A DNA stretch of 64,000 bases from Flavobacterium sp. ACN6. Its GTDB lineage: Bacteria; Bacteroidota; Bacteroidia; Flavobacteriales; Flavobacteriaceae. Positions 24,865 through 34,534 of the stretch are shown here, one piece after another. Numbering within the stretch: position 1 is the stretch's first letter; every line of letters begins with the position of its first letter. Under the pieces are notes generated by a model. That model saw only the letters and a program-made list of their open reading frames with translations. It ran no database searches and had not been told where the DNA came from. The stretch spans positions 62,001 to 126,000 of the forward strand of contig NZ_MRCQ01000015.1 of assembly GCF_002304005.1 (NCBI RefSeq). The letters are read 5' to 3'. A program made the position numbers and the translations under genes.

Positions 24865-25521
24865 ATGGAAAATAAACTATTTGAGCTTGAAAAACAATTA
24901 GGAGATTATTCTGAATATTCCCAATTAGACGTAAAAAGCCGTTTGTTGTTTCCTGAAAATTTTAGAGAAATTTATAATTATAAAATTTTTGGAGATAATC
25001 TACTTTCCATACCAGCAAATTTAATTATCGATGGTGACGATGATGAATTTGAAATGCCATTTAGTTTTTTAAACTCATCAGAAGAATTAGATGTTTTTGA
25101 AGAAGAGTTTAGATCTGAAATTTCAGACCATTTTCTTCAAATAGGTCATTTATATGATTTTACAGAAATTGTATTATTAAATAAGATAAAAAATACAGTG
25201 CATATTTTTCATGTTTCTGATATTGCAGATAAAGACTGGTTGAATTATAAATTAGAAAATGAAATTTGTAATTTGGATAAGTTTGTAAATAATGTGCGAC
25301 CACAGACAGTTTCTTGTTTAATTAATCCGAAAGATTATTCTGAATGGGATATGTTTGAAATTAGAAATGAAACGGAATTAAAAACCGAAACTGAATTGAT
25401 AGAATTTAAAGATAAAAAAACTGTCAATGTAGAATATTTAAAACAAATGAAAAAATCTTTAGAAAAAGGATTTGTTATTCATTACGCCCCTAAGTCGATA
25501 TTACTCAAGTGGAAAAAATAA
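24865..25521 (+). CDS. Hypothetical protein downstream of ackA
   Basis: 218 aa, acidic, cytoplasmic, no signal peptide. The N-terminal part has LLFPENFREIYNYKIFGDNLL, which is faintly reminiscent of SMI1/KNR4 (SUKH) domains with an 'L-P-x-x-F-x-x-x-Y' start, but the rest does not fit well enough to assign it. The second half carries charged strands without motif. It begins 8 bases after ackA and ends 10 bases before a very strong terminator, so it is the last gene of the pta operon. Its link with acetate metabolism is unknown. Confidence 0.65.
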   Translation: MENKLFELEKQLGDYSEYSQLDVKSRLLFPENFREIYNYKIFGDNLLSIPANLIIDGDDDEFEMPFSFLNSSEELDVFEEEFRSEISDHFLQIGHLYDFTEIVLLNKIKNTVHIFHVSDIADKDWLNYKLENEICNLDKFVNNVRPQTVSCLINPKDYSEWDMFEIRNETELKTETELIEFKDKKTVNVEYLKQMKKSLEKGFVIHYAPKSILLKWKK

Positions 25522-25530
25522 TTTTATCGA

Positions 25531-25576
25531 AAAGACAAGAAAAAGCTTCTCAATCGAGAAGCTTTTTCTTGTCTTT
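25531..25576 (+). terminator. Terminator of the pta-ackA operon
   Basis: Perfect 21-bp stem around loop AATC (arm ends AAAGACAAG... and ...AAGCTTCTC). Unusually long; the T stretches lie within the right arm. Confidence 0.85.
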
Positions 25577-25596
25577 AAAAATTGAATTTTTGTAAG

Positions 25597-25604
25597 TATC
25601 TTTG
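25597..25604 (+). promoter_or_regulatory. TATCTTTG promoter box ahead of the PUL regulator
   Basis: Fits TAnnTTTG. Its last three bases form the TTG at 25602 that could be read as a start codon; if it is a promoter, translation must start later, at the TTG at 25623. No good -33 element at the expected spacing. Confidence 0.5.
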
Positions 25605-25622
25605 AATATAAATCCGAATATC

Positions 25623-28367
25623 TTGAAATCGATACTTTTAAAATCAGTTTTCTTCTTTTTCATCGCTTTACAACTTCAAGCACAAGAATTACTTCCTTTC
25701 GTAGAAAATTACAGCAAGTCAGATTATCAGGGTGATAATCAAATCTGGAATGTAGCGCAAGGTAAAGATGATGCGATGTATTTTGCTAATAATCACTATT
25801 TGCTTCGTTACGATGGAGTGAAATGGGAAAAATATACGCTTCCAAACAAAACCATTATTCGATCTATTTTAATTGAAGGAGATAAAATCTATTCGGGTTC
25901 TTATAAAGAGTTTGGTTATTGGTATCGAAAAGATGGAACAATGCATTATGTTTCGATTACTAAAAACCTGAAATTATTTGATGAAAAAGATAACGAAGAG
26001 ATTTGGAAAATTTTTAGGTTTAACGGCTCGCTTTACTTTCAGTCATTCAATGACGTTTTTATTTATAACGGAAAAACGATCAAGAAAATTAAATTTCCTT
26101 TTCTTATTTCGTATTGTTTTGCTGTGGATAATAATTTATATGTCGCATCTGTTAAGGACGGAATTTTTAAAATGAATGGTAAATATATTTCTAATCCAAA
26201 AGGATGGAACATTTTAAAAAAGACAGTTGTTCATGCCATAGAAAAGTATCACAATAAAACCTACATATTTACACAGAAAAAAGGTGTTTTTGTTGCTGAT
26301 GATGATGGTTTAAAAACGTGGGAAAATCCAATCAACGAAACTTTAAAATCGGCTACAATTAACGTGGCCAAATTTATAAAAGGAGAAAAATTAGTCATTG
26401 GAACAGGAAATAGAGGAATTTTTATTTTAGATTTAAAAAACAATTCCTATAAAAATATTGAACGCGACAATGTTCTAATGAATAATTCTATTTTAAGTTT
26501 AGGATTCGATAAAGAAAATGATCTTTGGCTCGGTTTGGATAATGGAATTGCGCATGTTGAAGTCAATTCTCCAATATCTTTCTTTTACGATAATTCTGGA
26601 ATCTTAGGATCGGTGTATGCGGTTGCGACAATCAATAAAGGATATTTAATTGCTTCCAATCACGGTATTTTCGAATATAGTTCAGGAAAATTCAATATGA
26701 TTCCCAACACTCAAGGACAGGCATGGAATATTTCTTTAATAGACGGAAAATATATTATCGGACATAATGATGGAACTTTCTCCTATGAAAATAACGATTT
26801 AACAAAAATAAATGGAGTAAGCGGCGGTTGGAATATGTCTAAAAGCAGTATTAATGACACTTATTTTCAGTCAACATACAGCGGTATTTTGGTTTATGAT
26901 GATCCATCCAATCTTTCTAAGTATAAAATCATTAAAGATCTTGCGAAGCCTATCAAATATGTAGCGCAAAATAAAAAAAATGAAATTTGGGCGGCCGATA
27001 ATTATCGTGGTTTGTACCGAGTTTTATTAGACGACAATTACAATACTCTTAAGGTCGAAAATGTCACGCAGCAAAGCAAAATACAAAATGATTTCGGAAT
27101 CAAAATTTTTGAATTTAGAAAAGAAATACTCTTTCTCATCAATAATACTTGGTATACTTATAATTCTATTTCCAATAAATTAGAAGAAAACCAATTGTTT
27201 AATGCCAGTTTTAAAAATGTAACCGATGTTGTTTCTATAGATGAAGATCATTTTATGGTTTTGCAAAATGGAATTTTATACCATATTTATGCCGAAGGAA
27301 ATAAATTTATCTGGAATATCATTCAGGAAAAATATTATAAAGGGAAGCTGATAAATGAAAACCTAAGAATCTTTAAAAAAGATAATTATTATTTATTTAA
27401 CCTGGATGACGGATTTATTTCGCTTAACCTCCAGTATGAAAACAAACAAAATTCGAAAGTTGAAATTGAAGCTTTTAGTAATGATCTTTTAATTCCTAAT
27501 CAATCCAAAATTAAATTCAATACCGAATTAAAAATAAATGTCATTTCTGGAATTTATGGAGGAAGTAAACCCAATTTATTTTATAAGCTGGATAAAGAAA
27601 AAGATTTTATTCCAATTTCGGACGGATTAATTATTCTAAACAATTTAAGCAGCGGTTACCATTCTGTAGAAATATTTAAACACGACGGAGCAACTTATGA
27701 TAAAGTTTCTTTTTACAAATTTAAAGTGGCAGAACCGTGGTATTTCTCTTTTTGGATGATCTTTTTGTATCTGCTTGTGGTTGGAGCGGTTTTATTTTTC
27801 TATTATAAATGGAATAAGCTGCGTTACATGCAAAAACTAAAATTGCAGGCCGAAGAATTAAAGCATCAGAGAGAGATTCTTGAGATGGAGCTTAAAAAAG
27901 AAAATGAGCTTAATCTTCAAGAATATGAAAAACATATTTTAGAACTCGAACTCCAGACAAAATCTTCTGAGGTTGCGGGAAAATCATTGTCAATTGCCAA
28001 ACAGACAGAGATGATTGATAAAATTCAGGATATTTTAGATAAAGAAAAAGATTTCAGCAAGCTGAAGAGCGAAATCAAAAAAGCAATTAAAATTAATGAG
28101 GTTAATAAACACGAATGGGAAACATTTGAAACCAATTTGAATCAAATCCATAATGAGTTTATTATAAACCTTTCTAAGAAATATCCACACCTTACCCCAA
28201 AAGATATAAAACTGTGCGTTTATCTTAAAATGAACCTTTCTTCAAAGGAAATTGCACCTATGATGAACATCTCTTTTAGAGGTGTTGAATTGCACAGATA
28301 CCGCCTTAGAAAGAAATTAAACCTTACTCAGGATGAAAACCTCTCAAAGTTTTTATTAAGTCTGTAA
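25623..28367 (+). CDS. Membrane sensor/regulator with beta-propeller, Y_Y_Y region and LuxR-type HTH
   Basis: 914 aa from the TTG at 25623. No ATG can serve: the first in-frame one would delete the signal peptide. The TTG at 25602 lies in the promoter box. The chain begins with a signal peptide (KSVFFFFIALQLQAQ), followed by a periplasmic beta-propeller sensor (about 25-620), a Y_Y_Y-like Ig domain (about 630-705), one membrane helix (about 712-734), a coiled coil, and a cytoplasmic LuxR/GerE-type HTH in the last 62 residues (LTPKDIKLCVYLKMNLSSKEIA). No histidine kinase. It is placed directly upstream of SusC/SusD and should sense the sugar and activate them. Confidence 0.85.
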   Translation: MKSILLKSVFFFFIALQLQAQELLPFVENYSKSDYQGDNQIWNVAQGKDDAMYFANNHYLLRYDGVKWEKYTLPNKTIIRSILIEGDKIYSGSYKEFGYWYRKDGTMHYVSITKNLKLFDEKDNEEIWKIFRFNGSLYFQSFNDVFIYNGKTIKKIKFPFLISYCFAVDNNLYVASVKDGIFKMNGKYISNPKGWNILKKTVVHAIEKYHNKTYIFTQKKGVFVADDDGLKTWENPINETLKSATINVAKFIKGEKLVIGTGNRGIFILDLKNNSYKNIERDNVLMNNSILSLGFDKENDLWLGLDNGIAHVEVNSPISFFYDNSGILGSVYAVATINKGYLIASNHGIFEYSSGKFNMIPNTQGQAWNISLIDGKYIIGHNDGTFSYENNDLTKINGVSGGWNMSKSSINDTYFQSTYSGILVYDDPSNLSKYKIIKDLAKPIKYVAQNKKNEIWAADNYRGLYRVLLDDNYNTLKVENVTQQSKIQNDFGIKIFEFRKEILFLINNTWYTYNSISNKLEENQLFNASFKNVTDVVSIDEDHFMVLQNGILYHIYAEGNKFIWNIIQEKYYKGKLINENLRIFKKDNYYLFNLDDGFISLNLQYENKQNSKVEIEAFSNDLLIPNQSKIKFNTELKINVISGIYGGSKPNLFYKLDKEKDFIPISDGLIILNNLSSGYHSVEIFKHDGATYDKVSFYKFKVAEPWYFSFWMIFLYLLVVGAVLFFYYKWNKLRYMQKLKLQAEELKHQREILEMELKKENELNLQEYEKHILELELQTKSSEVAGKSLSIAKQTEMIDKIQDILDKEKDFSKLKSEIKKAIKINEVNKHEWETFETNLNQIHNEFIINLSKKYPHLTPKDIKLCVYLKMNLSSKEIAPMMNISFRGVELHRYRLRKKLNLTQDENLSKFLLSL

Positions 28368-28424
28368 GATTTGATTTTGTTTTTTACGGAATTTATATTT
28401 TTACATACCTATTTTTACAGAATT

Positions 28425-28565
28425 CCAATACATCATTACTACATCATAACGTAATGTTAACGAAATTAATTTAACATTTATTATACTGATTATCATTAGT
28501 ATATACTGAAAATTTAACATAATGATGTAGCTGTGTTGTAGTGTCATTTGATGTACTACAACGTT
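28425..28565 (+). promoter_or_regulatory. Candidate operator region of susC
   Basis: Several dyads: TACATCATTAC/TACATCATAAC direct copies near 28429-28450, ATAATGATGTAG at 28519-28530 as their inverse, ATACTGAT...ATTAGTAT near 28483-28503, and GTTGTAGT (28535-28542) against ACTACAAC (28555-28562). They could bind the LuxR-type regulator encoded upstream; inferred. Confidence 0.4.
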
Positions 28566-28611
28566 GTAATTGTTTAATTTGGCTCTACTAACTTAAACGA
28601 TTACGTACTGT

Positions 28612-31600
28612 ATGAAAAATTTTATTTTTAGCTTTTTAGCACTCTTGTTGCTGCCATCATATATGATGGGACAGGCACAAGCAATTAAAGGGAAGGTAGT
28701 AGACAGTAGTGGAATGGGAGTTCCAGGAGCAATTATTAGCGCTCCAGAGTCCAAAACTTCTGCTGATGCTGATTTCGACGGTAATTTTACCATTAATGCT
28801 AAAGTTGGAGAAACTATAAAAATCTCTATGCTTGGTTTTGATGCAGTTTCTGTGCCGGCAACTGCAGGAATGATGTCTATAACTTTAAAAGAGTCAGGTG
28901 ATACTGCACTTAAAGAAGTAGTTGTTATTGGTTATGGTACCAGAAAGAAAATTGATAATACTTCTGCTGTAAGCTCATTAAAATCAGAAGAAATTACCAA
29001 AATGAAGGTGTCAAATGCAACTCAAGCTATTCAAGGTAAGGCGGCTGGGGTTCAGGTAACTGCGTCAAACACTCCTGGAGGAACACCTTCTGTTGTTATT
29101 AGAGGGGTTGGAACCGCATTAGGAGGAAGAAATCCTTTATATGTTGTTGATGGTATGCCAACGGATAATATCAATAATATTAATACAAATGACATTACTT
29201 CTTATGAAGTTTTAAAAGATGCTTCTGCACTTGCTATTTATGGTACAAGGGGTGCAAATGGAGTTATCATGATTACGACAAAAGCAGGAAAAGGAAAACT
29301 TACTGTAGATATTGATAGTTACAGTGGTTTTAAAACTGCTTTGAAAAAAGTAAAAATGGCAAACAGCGAGGAATTTGCTCGTTATAGTAATGCTGCTTTT
29401 AACGATCCAAATAAATTCTCTTTAAATCAGCCAGTTAATACAAATTGGTATGATGCAATTACAAGAACAGGTACATTTTCAGAAAATAACATTGCTATCT
29501 CTGGATCATCAGAAAGTGTTAAGTATTTTTTAAGTGCTGCAAATTACGAAGAGAAAGGAATTTTGAATGGAACGGATTATTCTCGTACCTCTATTAGAAA
29601 TAATAATGAGTATAAAATTTCAGACAAACTTAAATTAAGTCAAAATTTCAGTGTTACTTCTATTAAAAATACACCGAAACCATTATCTGCATTTACTACA
29701 GCTTACAGACAATCGCCAATAATTCCTGTACGTTTTGCTGACGGAAAATACGGTGTTCCATTTGTTAATAATGGAGTAGCAGCTGAAACAGGTTCACAAT
29801 TTAATTCAGTTGGAAATCCTGTAAGTGCTGTAGATTATAATGACGAAAAACAGCAAACGGTTATTCTTCAAGGAGGTTTGAAATTAGATTATGATATTAC
29901 AAAATCATTAAAATTTACATCACAATTTAACGGAGAATTTTATACGTACAAGCAATACAACTACGTAGATAATCTGGCTCTATGGTTAGCTGCAGACCCA
30001 AACAGAGTTGCATCAGCTTATGATACAAGCAGTTTAAATACAAATACTTTAACTAGAAATAGAGATCAATATTTCAACTGGAATTTATCTAACTATTTCA
30101 CTTATAATAAAGTATTTGCAGAAATTCACGATGTAGAAGTTACAGCAGGTATAGAAACGAATGTAATTGGTACAAGAGAAAAATTAACAGTTACCAGAAA
30201 AAATGTAGAAGCTAATTCTAATTATTGGGCATTAGACAATGTTCAATATGCGCCAAGTGTTGTAGGATATAATGATGTAGCATTAAGCCAAAGAAAATTA
30301 TCATCTTATTTTGCTCGTTTCCAATATAAATTAATGGATAAATATTTATTGACAGGAACCGTGAGACGTGATGGATCATCTCAATTTTCTGACGGAAATC
30401 GCTGGGGAACATTCCCATCATTAGGAGCTGGGTGGATCGTATCTAAAGAAGACTTTTTGAAAGATTCAAAAATAATTAATTTATTAAAAATTAGAGGTTC
30501 TTGGGGAAAATTAGGAAATCAAAATGTTCCATTAAATAATCAAACATTTACATCAGGCTTAAATTATGGACCAGACTCAGGTCAGGGAATCAGTGTAGAT
30601 TCATCTATTGACCCTAATTTATCTTGGGAAGTTGTAGAGGAACTTTCTGCAGGTTTTGATGTGGAATTATTTAACAACAGATTAAAAGGATCATTTGATG
30701 TTTATGATAAAAACACTGATAATGCGATTTTATATGTAATTCCGTTTTCTACTTCAGGATTAACACAAAGAACTGCTACACACGTTGGTGAAGTATCTAA
30801 TAAAGGTTACGAGATTTCTTTGCGTTGGGATGATAAAATTAATGATGATTTAAGCTATTGGGTAGGTGGTAACTTTTCTCATAATCAAAATAAATTATCA
30901 AGTTTAAATAATCCATCAATTGCACAGATTGTTGGAGGTAATTTAGGAAATGGACAAAACACCAAATTATTATATGATACATCAGTAGGACAGCCATTAG
31001 GTAGTTTCTTCATGTATGAATATGCGGGAGTAGATCCTGCAAATGGTCAAATGCTGTACTATAATGCTAGTGGAGACAAAGTTGCTCAAGGAGCATTAAA
31101 TGAGGTTAATGATAAAAAATATGTTGGATCGGTTCTTCCAACTTTAAATTACGGTGTTACTTTAGGTTTGAACTATAAAAACATTGATTTCTCTGTTGAC
31201 GGTTATGGAACAGGAGGAGCAAAAGTTTATAATGGTAAAAAAGCACAGCGTTTTTCAGGTGAAAATATAGAAGCTTCTTTAACTAGAGATTTCTGGACTC
31301 CAACTAATACCACAGCTTCAAATCCAGCACCATTTAATTACGTTCCAGTTGCTTCAACTTATTACTTAGAATCAGCAGATTTCTTTAGAATTAACAACAT
31401 TACTGTAGGATACAAACTTCCTTTAAAAGAAGATGGTTTTATCAGTTTCTGTAGACTATATGTAAATGCGGTTAATCCGTTTATTACTCAGAAATTCTCA
31501 GGATTTTCACCAGAAGCTCTAGGAGACGGTGAATTAGTAACAGGTACTCAAGGTGTTGAGCTTGATGCTTACCCTTCATTGAGATCATTTGTTATTGGAG

Positions 31601-31617
31601 CTAATTTAAAATTTTAA
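28612..31617 (+). CDS. SusC/RagA-type TonB-dependent receptor
   Basis: 1001 aa outer-membrane protein. Signal peptide at 1-20 (ending YMMGQ), a carboxypeptidase-regulatory-like domain (about 23-100) with GVPGAIIS, the SusC box EVVVIGYGTRKK, a plug domain with NPLYVVDGMP and AIYGTRGANGVIMITTK, then a 22-strand barrel region ending FVIGANLKF. It imports oligosaccharides with the SusD lipoprotein as lid, powered by TonB. The SusD gene follows after 4 bases. First structural gene of the locus. Confidence 0.95.
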   Translation: MKNFIFSFLALLLLPSYMMGQAQAIKGKVVDSSGMGVPGAIISAPESKTSADADFDGNFTINAKVGETIKISMLGFDAVSVPATAGMMSITLKESGDTALKEVVVIGYGTRKKIDNTSAVSSLKSEEITKMKVSNATQAIQGKAAGVQVTASNTPGGTPSVVIRGVGTALGGRNPLYVVDGMPTDNINNINTNDITSYEVLKDASALAIYGTRGANGVIMITTKAGKGKLTVDIDSYSGFKTALKKVKMANSEEFARYSNAAFNDPNKFSLNQPVNTNWYDAITRTGTFSENNIAISGSSESVKYFLSAANYEEKGILNGTDYSRTSIRNNNEYKISDKLKLSQNFSVTSIKNTPKPLSAFTTAYRQSPIIPVRFADGKYGVPFVNNGVAAETGSQFNSVGNPVSAVDYNDEKQQTVILQGGLKLDYDITKSLKFTSQFNGEFYTYKQYNYVDNLALWLAADPNRVASAYDTSSLNTNTLTRNRDQYFNWNLSNYFTYNKVFAEIHDVEVTAGIETNVIGTREKLTVTRKNVEANSNYWALDNVQYAPSVVGYNDVALSQRKLSSYFARFQYKLMDKYLLTGTVRRDGSSQFSDGNRWGTFPSLGAGWIVSKEDFLKDSKIINLLKIRGSWGKLGNQNVPLNNQTFTSGLNYGPDSGQGISVDSSIDPNLSWEVVEELSAGFDVELFNNRLKGSFDVYDKNTDNAILYVIPFSTSGLTQRTATHVGEVSNKGYEISLRWDDKINDDLSYWVGGNFSHNQNKLSSLNNPSIAQIVGGNLGNGQNTKLLYDTSVGQPLGSFFMYEYAGVDPANGQMLYYNASGDKVAQGALNEVNDKKYVGSVLPTLNYGVTLGLNYKNIDFSVDGYGTGGAKVYNGKKAQRFSGENIEASLTRDFWTPTNTTASNPAPFNYVPVASTYYLESADFFRINNITVGYKLPLKEDGFISFCRLYVNAVNPFITQKFSGFSPEALGDGELVTGTQGVELDAYPSLRSFVIGANLKF

Positions 31618-31621
31618 TATT

Positions 31622-33085
31622 ATGAAAAGACTTTATATATCACTTTTACTTACTGGACTTTTCTTTTCAGGATGTTCAGATGATTTTTTAGATGTGGATC
31701 AAACGGATAAAATCCCCGTTGATGTAGAATATCTTAATACAGATACTAAAGCCACTGAATTGGTTACATCCATCTACAACCAATTTTTATCTTGGGACAT
31801 GTCATCTTTTGGATGGAATGCTGTTACAAGTATAATCTCAGATGATGCTGATAAAGGTTCTGACCCTGGAGATACAGGAACAGATAAAGACGTTATTGAT
31901 GCTTTGACTTACAATGCTTCAACTCCATCATTTGAAAGTGTTTGGAAAGCAAATTATGCAGGAATAAACAGATGTAATCAAGCATTAACATACCTTCCTC
32001 AACTCGATAAAGTTACGCCAGCATTAAAAAACAGATTAATTGGTGAAGCTAAATTTATGAGAGCTTTCATGTATTTTACTTTAGTAAAAGGTTATGGAGG
32101 TGTTCCAATTGTTGACCGTTTAGCAAATACACCATTATCTGAAGAAGATAAAGTAATGCAGTTAACGCGTAAGACAGCTGCAGAGGTATATACTTTTATT
32201 GAAAAAGATTTAGCTGAAGCAACTGAATTATTGCCTGAGAAATCGACTTATTCTGGTAACGATAAAGAAAGAGTTTCTAAAGGTTCAGCTTATGCATTAC
32301 TTGCAAAAGTTAGTCTATACCAAAAGAAATGGCAGGAAGTAATTGATAACTGTGATAAAGTAACAGGTTATTCTTTAGTTTCAGATTATTCTTTACAGTT
32401 TAAAAAGGACGGAGAGTTTGGTTCTGAATCTATTTTTGAAATTAATGGTGTTGGTTCACCAACTTCAGATTTAAAATTAGGAATTGGTAATTATACTGTT
32501 TCTCAAGCGCCTAGAGGTGCTGGAGGATGGGGATGGGGTTTCAATACACCATCACAAGGTTTAGCTGATGCTTATGAAGCAGGTGACGTTAGAAGAGCGG
32601 CTACAATTATTTTTAGAGGATCAGTTTTATATGACGGACGTGTAGTTGCATCAACTGTAACGAATCCAATGTATAATTATAAAGCATACTCATCTGATTT
32701 TTACAATGTAGAATTTACAGATACTAACCTTAGATATTTAAGATATGCTGAAGTTTTATTAATGAAAGCAGAAGCTTTAAATGAGTTAGGGCAAACTGGC
32801 GCCGCAACTCCATTACTAAATCAAGTAAGACACAGAGCTAACTTAGGAGATACTCCTGCTGTTTCTCAAGCAGCTGTTAGAACTGCTATCTGGAAAGAAA
32901 GAAGAGTAGAATTAGCTTTTGAACATGACAGATGGTTTGATATTGTTAGAACTGGTCAGGCTCCTGCTGCAATGGCTGCTGATGGAAAAACATTTGTAGT
33001 TGGTAAACATGAATTATTTCCAATACCTACATTTTTTATCAGAGAATCAGTTGGATACTCAACTCAAAACCCTGGTGGTTATTAA
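31622..33085 (+). CDS. SusD/RagB-type surface glycan-binding lipoprotein
   Basis: 487 aa. The lipoprotein signal peptide ends LFFSGC with Cys18 followed by SDDFLD, a typical SusD opening and surface-export signal. The tetratrico-like helices follow, with AKFMRAFMYFTLVKGYG in the N-terminal SusD-like domain and the C-terminal LRYLRYAEVLLMKAEALNE-type helix and KERRVELAFEHDRWFDIVR motif. It caps SusC and binds sugar at the cell surface. A hairpin without a long T tract lies about 12 bases after the stop and may reduce read-through to the enzyme genes. Confidence 0.95.
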   Translation: MKRLYISLLLTGLFFSGCSDDFLDVDQTDKIPVDVEYLNTDTKATELVTSIYNQFLSWDMSSFGWNAVTSIISDDADKGSDPGDTGTDKDVIDALTYNASTPSFESVWKANYAGINRCNQALTYLPQLDKVTPALKNRLIGEAKFMRAFMYFTLVKGYGGVPIVDRLANTPLSEEDKVMQLTRKTAAEVYTFIEKDLAEATELLPEKSTYSGNDKERVSKGSAYALLAKVSLYQKKWQEVIDNCDKVTGYSLVSDYSLQFKKDGEFGSESIFEINGVGSPTSDLKLGIGNYTVSQAPRGAGGWGWGFNTPSQGLADAYEAGDVRRAATIIFRGSVLYDGRVVASTVTNPMYNYKAYSSDFYNVEFTDTNLRYLRYAEVLLMKAEALNELGQTGAATPLLNQVRHRANLGDTPAVSQAAVRTAIWKERRVELAFEHDRWFDIVRTGQAPAAMAADGKTFVVGKHELFPIPTFFIRESVGYSTQNPGGY

Positions 33086-33097
33086 TTAATATTTTAA

Positions 33098-33130
33098 AAT
33101 CACTTCCTTCAAACTCTGAAGGAAGTGATT
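33098..33130 (+). terminator. Hairpin between susD and the glucanase gene
   Basis: AATCACTTCCTTC / GAAGGAAGTGATT with a 7-base loop. There is no clean T run after it, so it may be a partial terminator or an mRNA-stabilising hairpin. Confidence 0.5.
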
Positions 33131-33154
33131 ATTATTAAATTTTAAATTTTTATA

Positions 33155-34528
33155 ATGATTAGAATTTCAGTTTTATTATTAGTTTTTAGCTTTTTTGGTT
33201 GCGGATCTAATTCCGAAAAATCAAAAGAAAATGAAGGAGAAAATACTGCAACTGTAAAATTAACAGATGAACAGCTTTTGGATGCTGTTCAAAAACAAAC
33301 TTTTAAATACTTCTGGGATTACGCAGAGCCCAATTCTGGATTAGCCAGAGAACGTTACCATCCAGATGGAAATTATCCTGAAAACGATTCAAATATTGTT
33401 ACAACAGGTGGTTCAGGTTTTGGTTTAATGGCATTGGTTTCTGGAATGTCTCAAGGTTATATTACCAAAGAACAAGGTGTAGAAAGACTAAACAAAATTG
33501 CAGACTTTTTAGGCAAGGCAGATCGTTTTCATGGAGCATGGTCGCACTGGATTGACGGAAATACAGGAAAAGTAAAACCTTTTGGAACCAAGGATAATGG
33601 CGGCGATTTAGTCGAAACTTCATTTTTGGTTGCGGGAATGATTACAGTTCGTGAATATCTTAAAGATGGTTCTGAAAATGAAAAAGCTGTCGCTCAAAAA
33701 TTCGATGCACTTTGGAAAGGCGTGGAGTGGAATTGGTACACTAATAATAAAAACGTTTTATACTGGCATTGGTCACCTAACTACGCATGGCAAATGAATT
33801 TCCCATTACAAGGATATAACGAATGTTTAATCACTTACGTAATGGCAGCATCTTCGCCAACACATACAATAGATGCAAAAGCCTATCATGAAGGCTGGGC
33901 AAGAAGCGGCGACATCGTTTCTGCTAAAACAAAATATTACATTCCTCTAATTTTAAAACATAACGGTGCAGAAGAATTTGGCGGGCCTTTATTCTGGGCG
34001 CATTATTCGTATGTTGGTTTAGATCCAAATCAGTTAACAGATAAATATGCTAATTACTGGGATTTAAACGTAAATCAGACAAAAATAAATTATCAATATT
34101 GTGTTGAGAATCCAAACAAGGTTGAGGGATATGGTGCTGATTATTGGGGACTAACAGCATCATATTCCAGAAACCCTGATGGCTCTGTTGGATATAATGC
34201 ACATATGCCAAGCAATGATCAAGGTGTTATTTCGCCAACTGCAGCAATAAGTTCAATTGTATATACTCCAAAAGAATCGATGGCTGTAATTCGTAATCTA
34301 TACGACAATCACAAAGAAGAAACTTGGGGAAATGCAGGATTTTATGATGCCCTTAGTTTACAAAATAAATGGGTGGCAAAACGCTATTTAGCAATAGATC
34401 AGGGACCAGAAGTAGTAATGATTGAAAACTACAGAACGGGTTTATTGTGGAAATTATTTATGAATGCACCTGAAGTAAAACAAGGTTTAACCAAACTTGG
34501 ATTTAAGTCTGGGAAATACGGGATATAA
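33155..34528 (+). CDS. GH144-type glucanase (glucoamylase-like PF10091 family), lipoprotein
   Basis: 457 aa. The signal peptide ends in FFGC (Cys16), so the enzyme is probably tethered. The catalytic domain is of the Glycoamylase type: FKYFWDYAEPNSGLARER near residue 48, TTGGSGFGLMAL, and later GADYWGLTASY and an (alpha/alpha)6-barrel layout. From knowledge of the family, the characterised member from Chitinophaga pinensis is an endo-beta-1,2-glucanase (GH144). Some relatives release sophorose. Direct proof of the substrate is lacking. It sits between susCD and a GH3 gene. Confidence 0.75.
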   Translation: MIRISVLLLVFSFFGCGSNSEKSKENEGENTATVKLTDEQLLDAVQKQTFKYFWDYAEPNSGLARERYHPDGNYPENDSNIVTTGGSGFGLMALVSGMSQGYITKEQGVERLNKIADFLGKADRFHGAWSHWIDGNTGKVKPFGTKDNGGDLVETSFLVAGMITVREYLKDGSENEKAVAQKFDALWKGVEWNWYTNNKNVLYWHWSPNYAWQMNFPLQGYNECLITYVMAASSPTHTIDAKAYHEGWARSGDIVSAKTKYYIPLILKHNGAEEFGGPLFWAHYSYVGLDPNQLTDKYANYWDLNVNQTKINYQYCVENPNKVEGYGADYWGLTASYSRNPDGSVGYNAHMPSNDQGVISPTAAISSIVYTPKESMAVIRNLYDNHKEETWGNAGFYDALSLQNKWVAKRYLAIDQGPEVVMIENYRTGLLWKLFMNAPEVKQGLTKLGFKSGKYGI

Positions 34529-34534
34529 AACAGC

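Noticed and set aside
24865..25521. SUKH/SMI1 immunity-type protein assigned to the gene after ackA
   Set aside because: Only one short N-terminal pattern is suggestive. Left as hypothetical.
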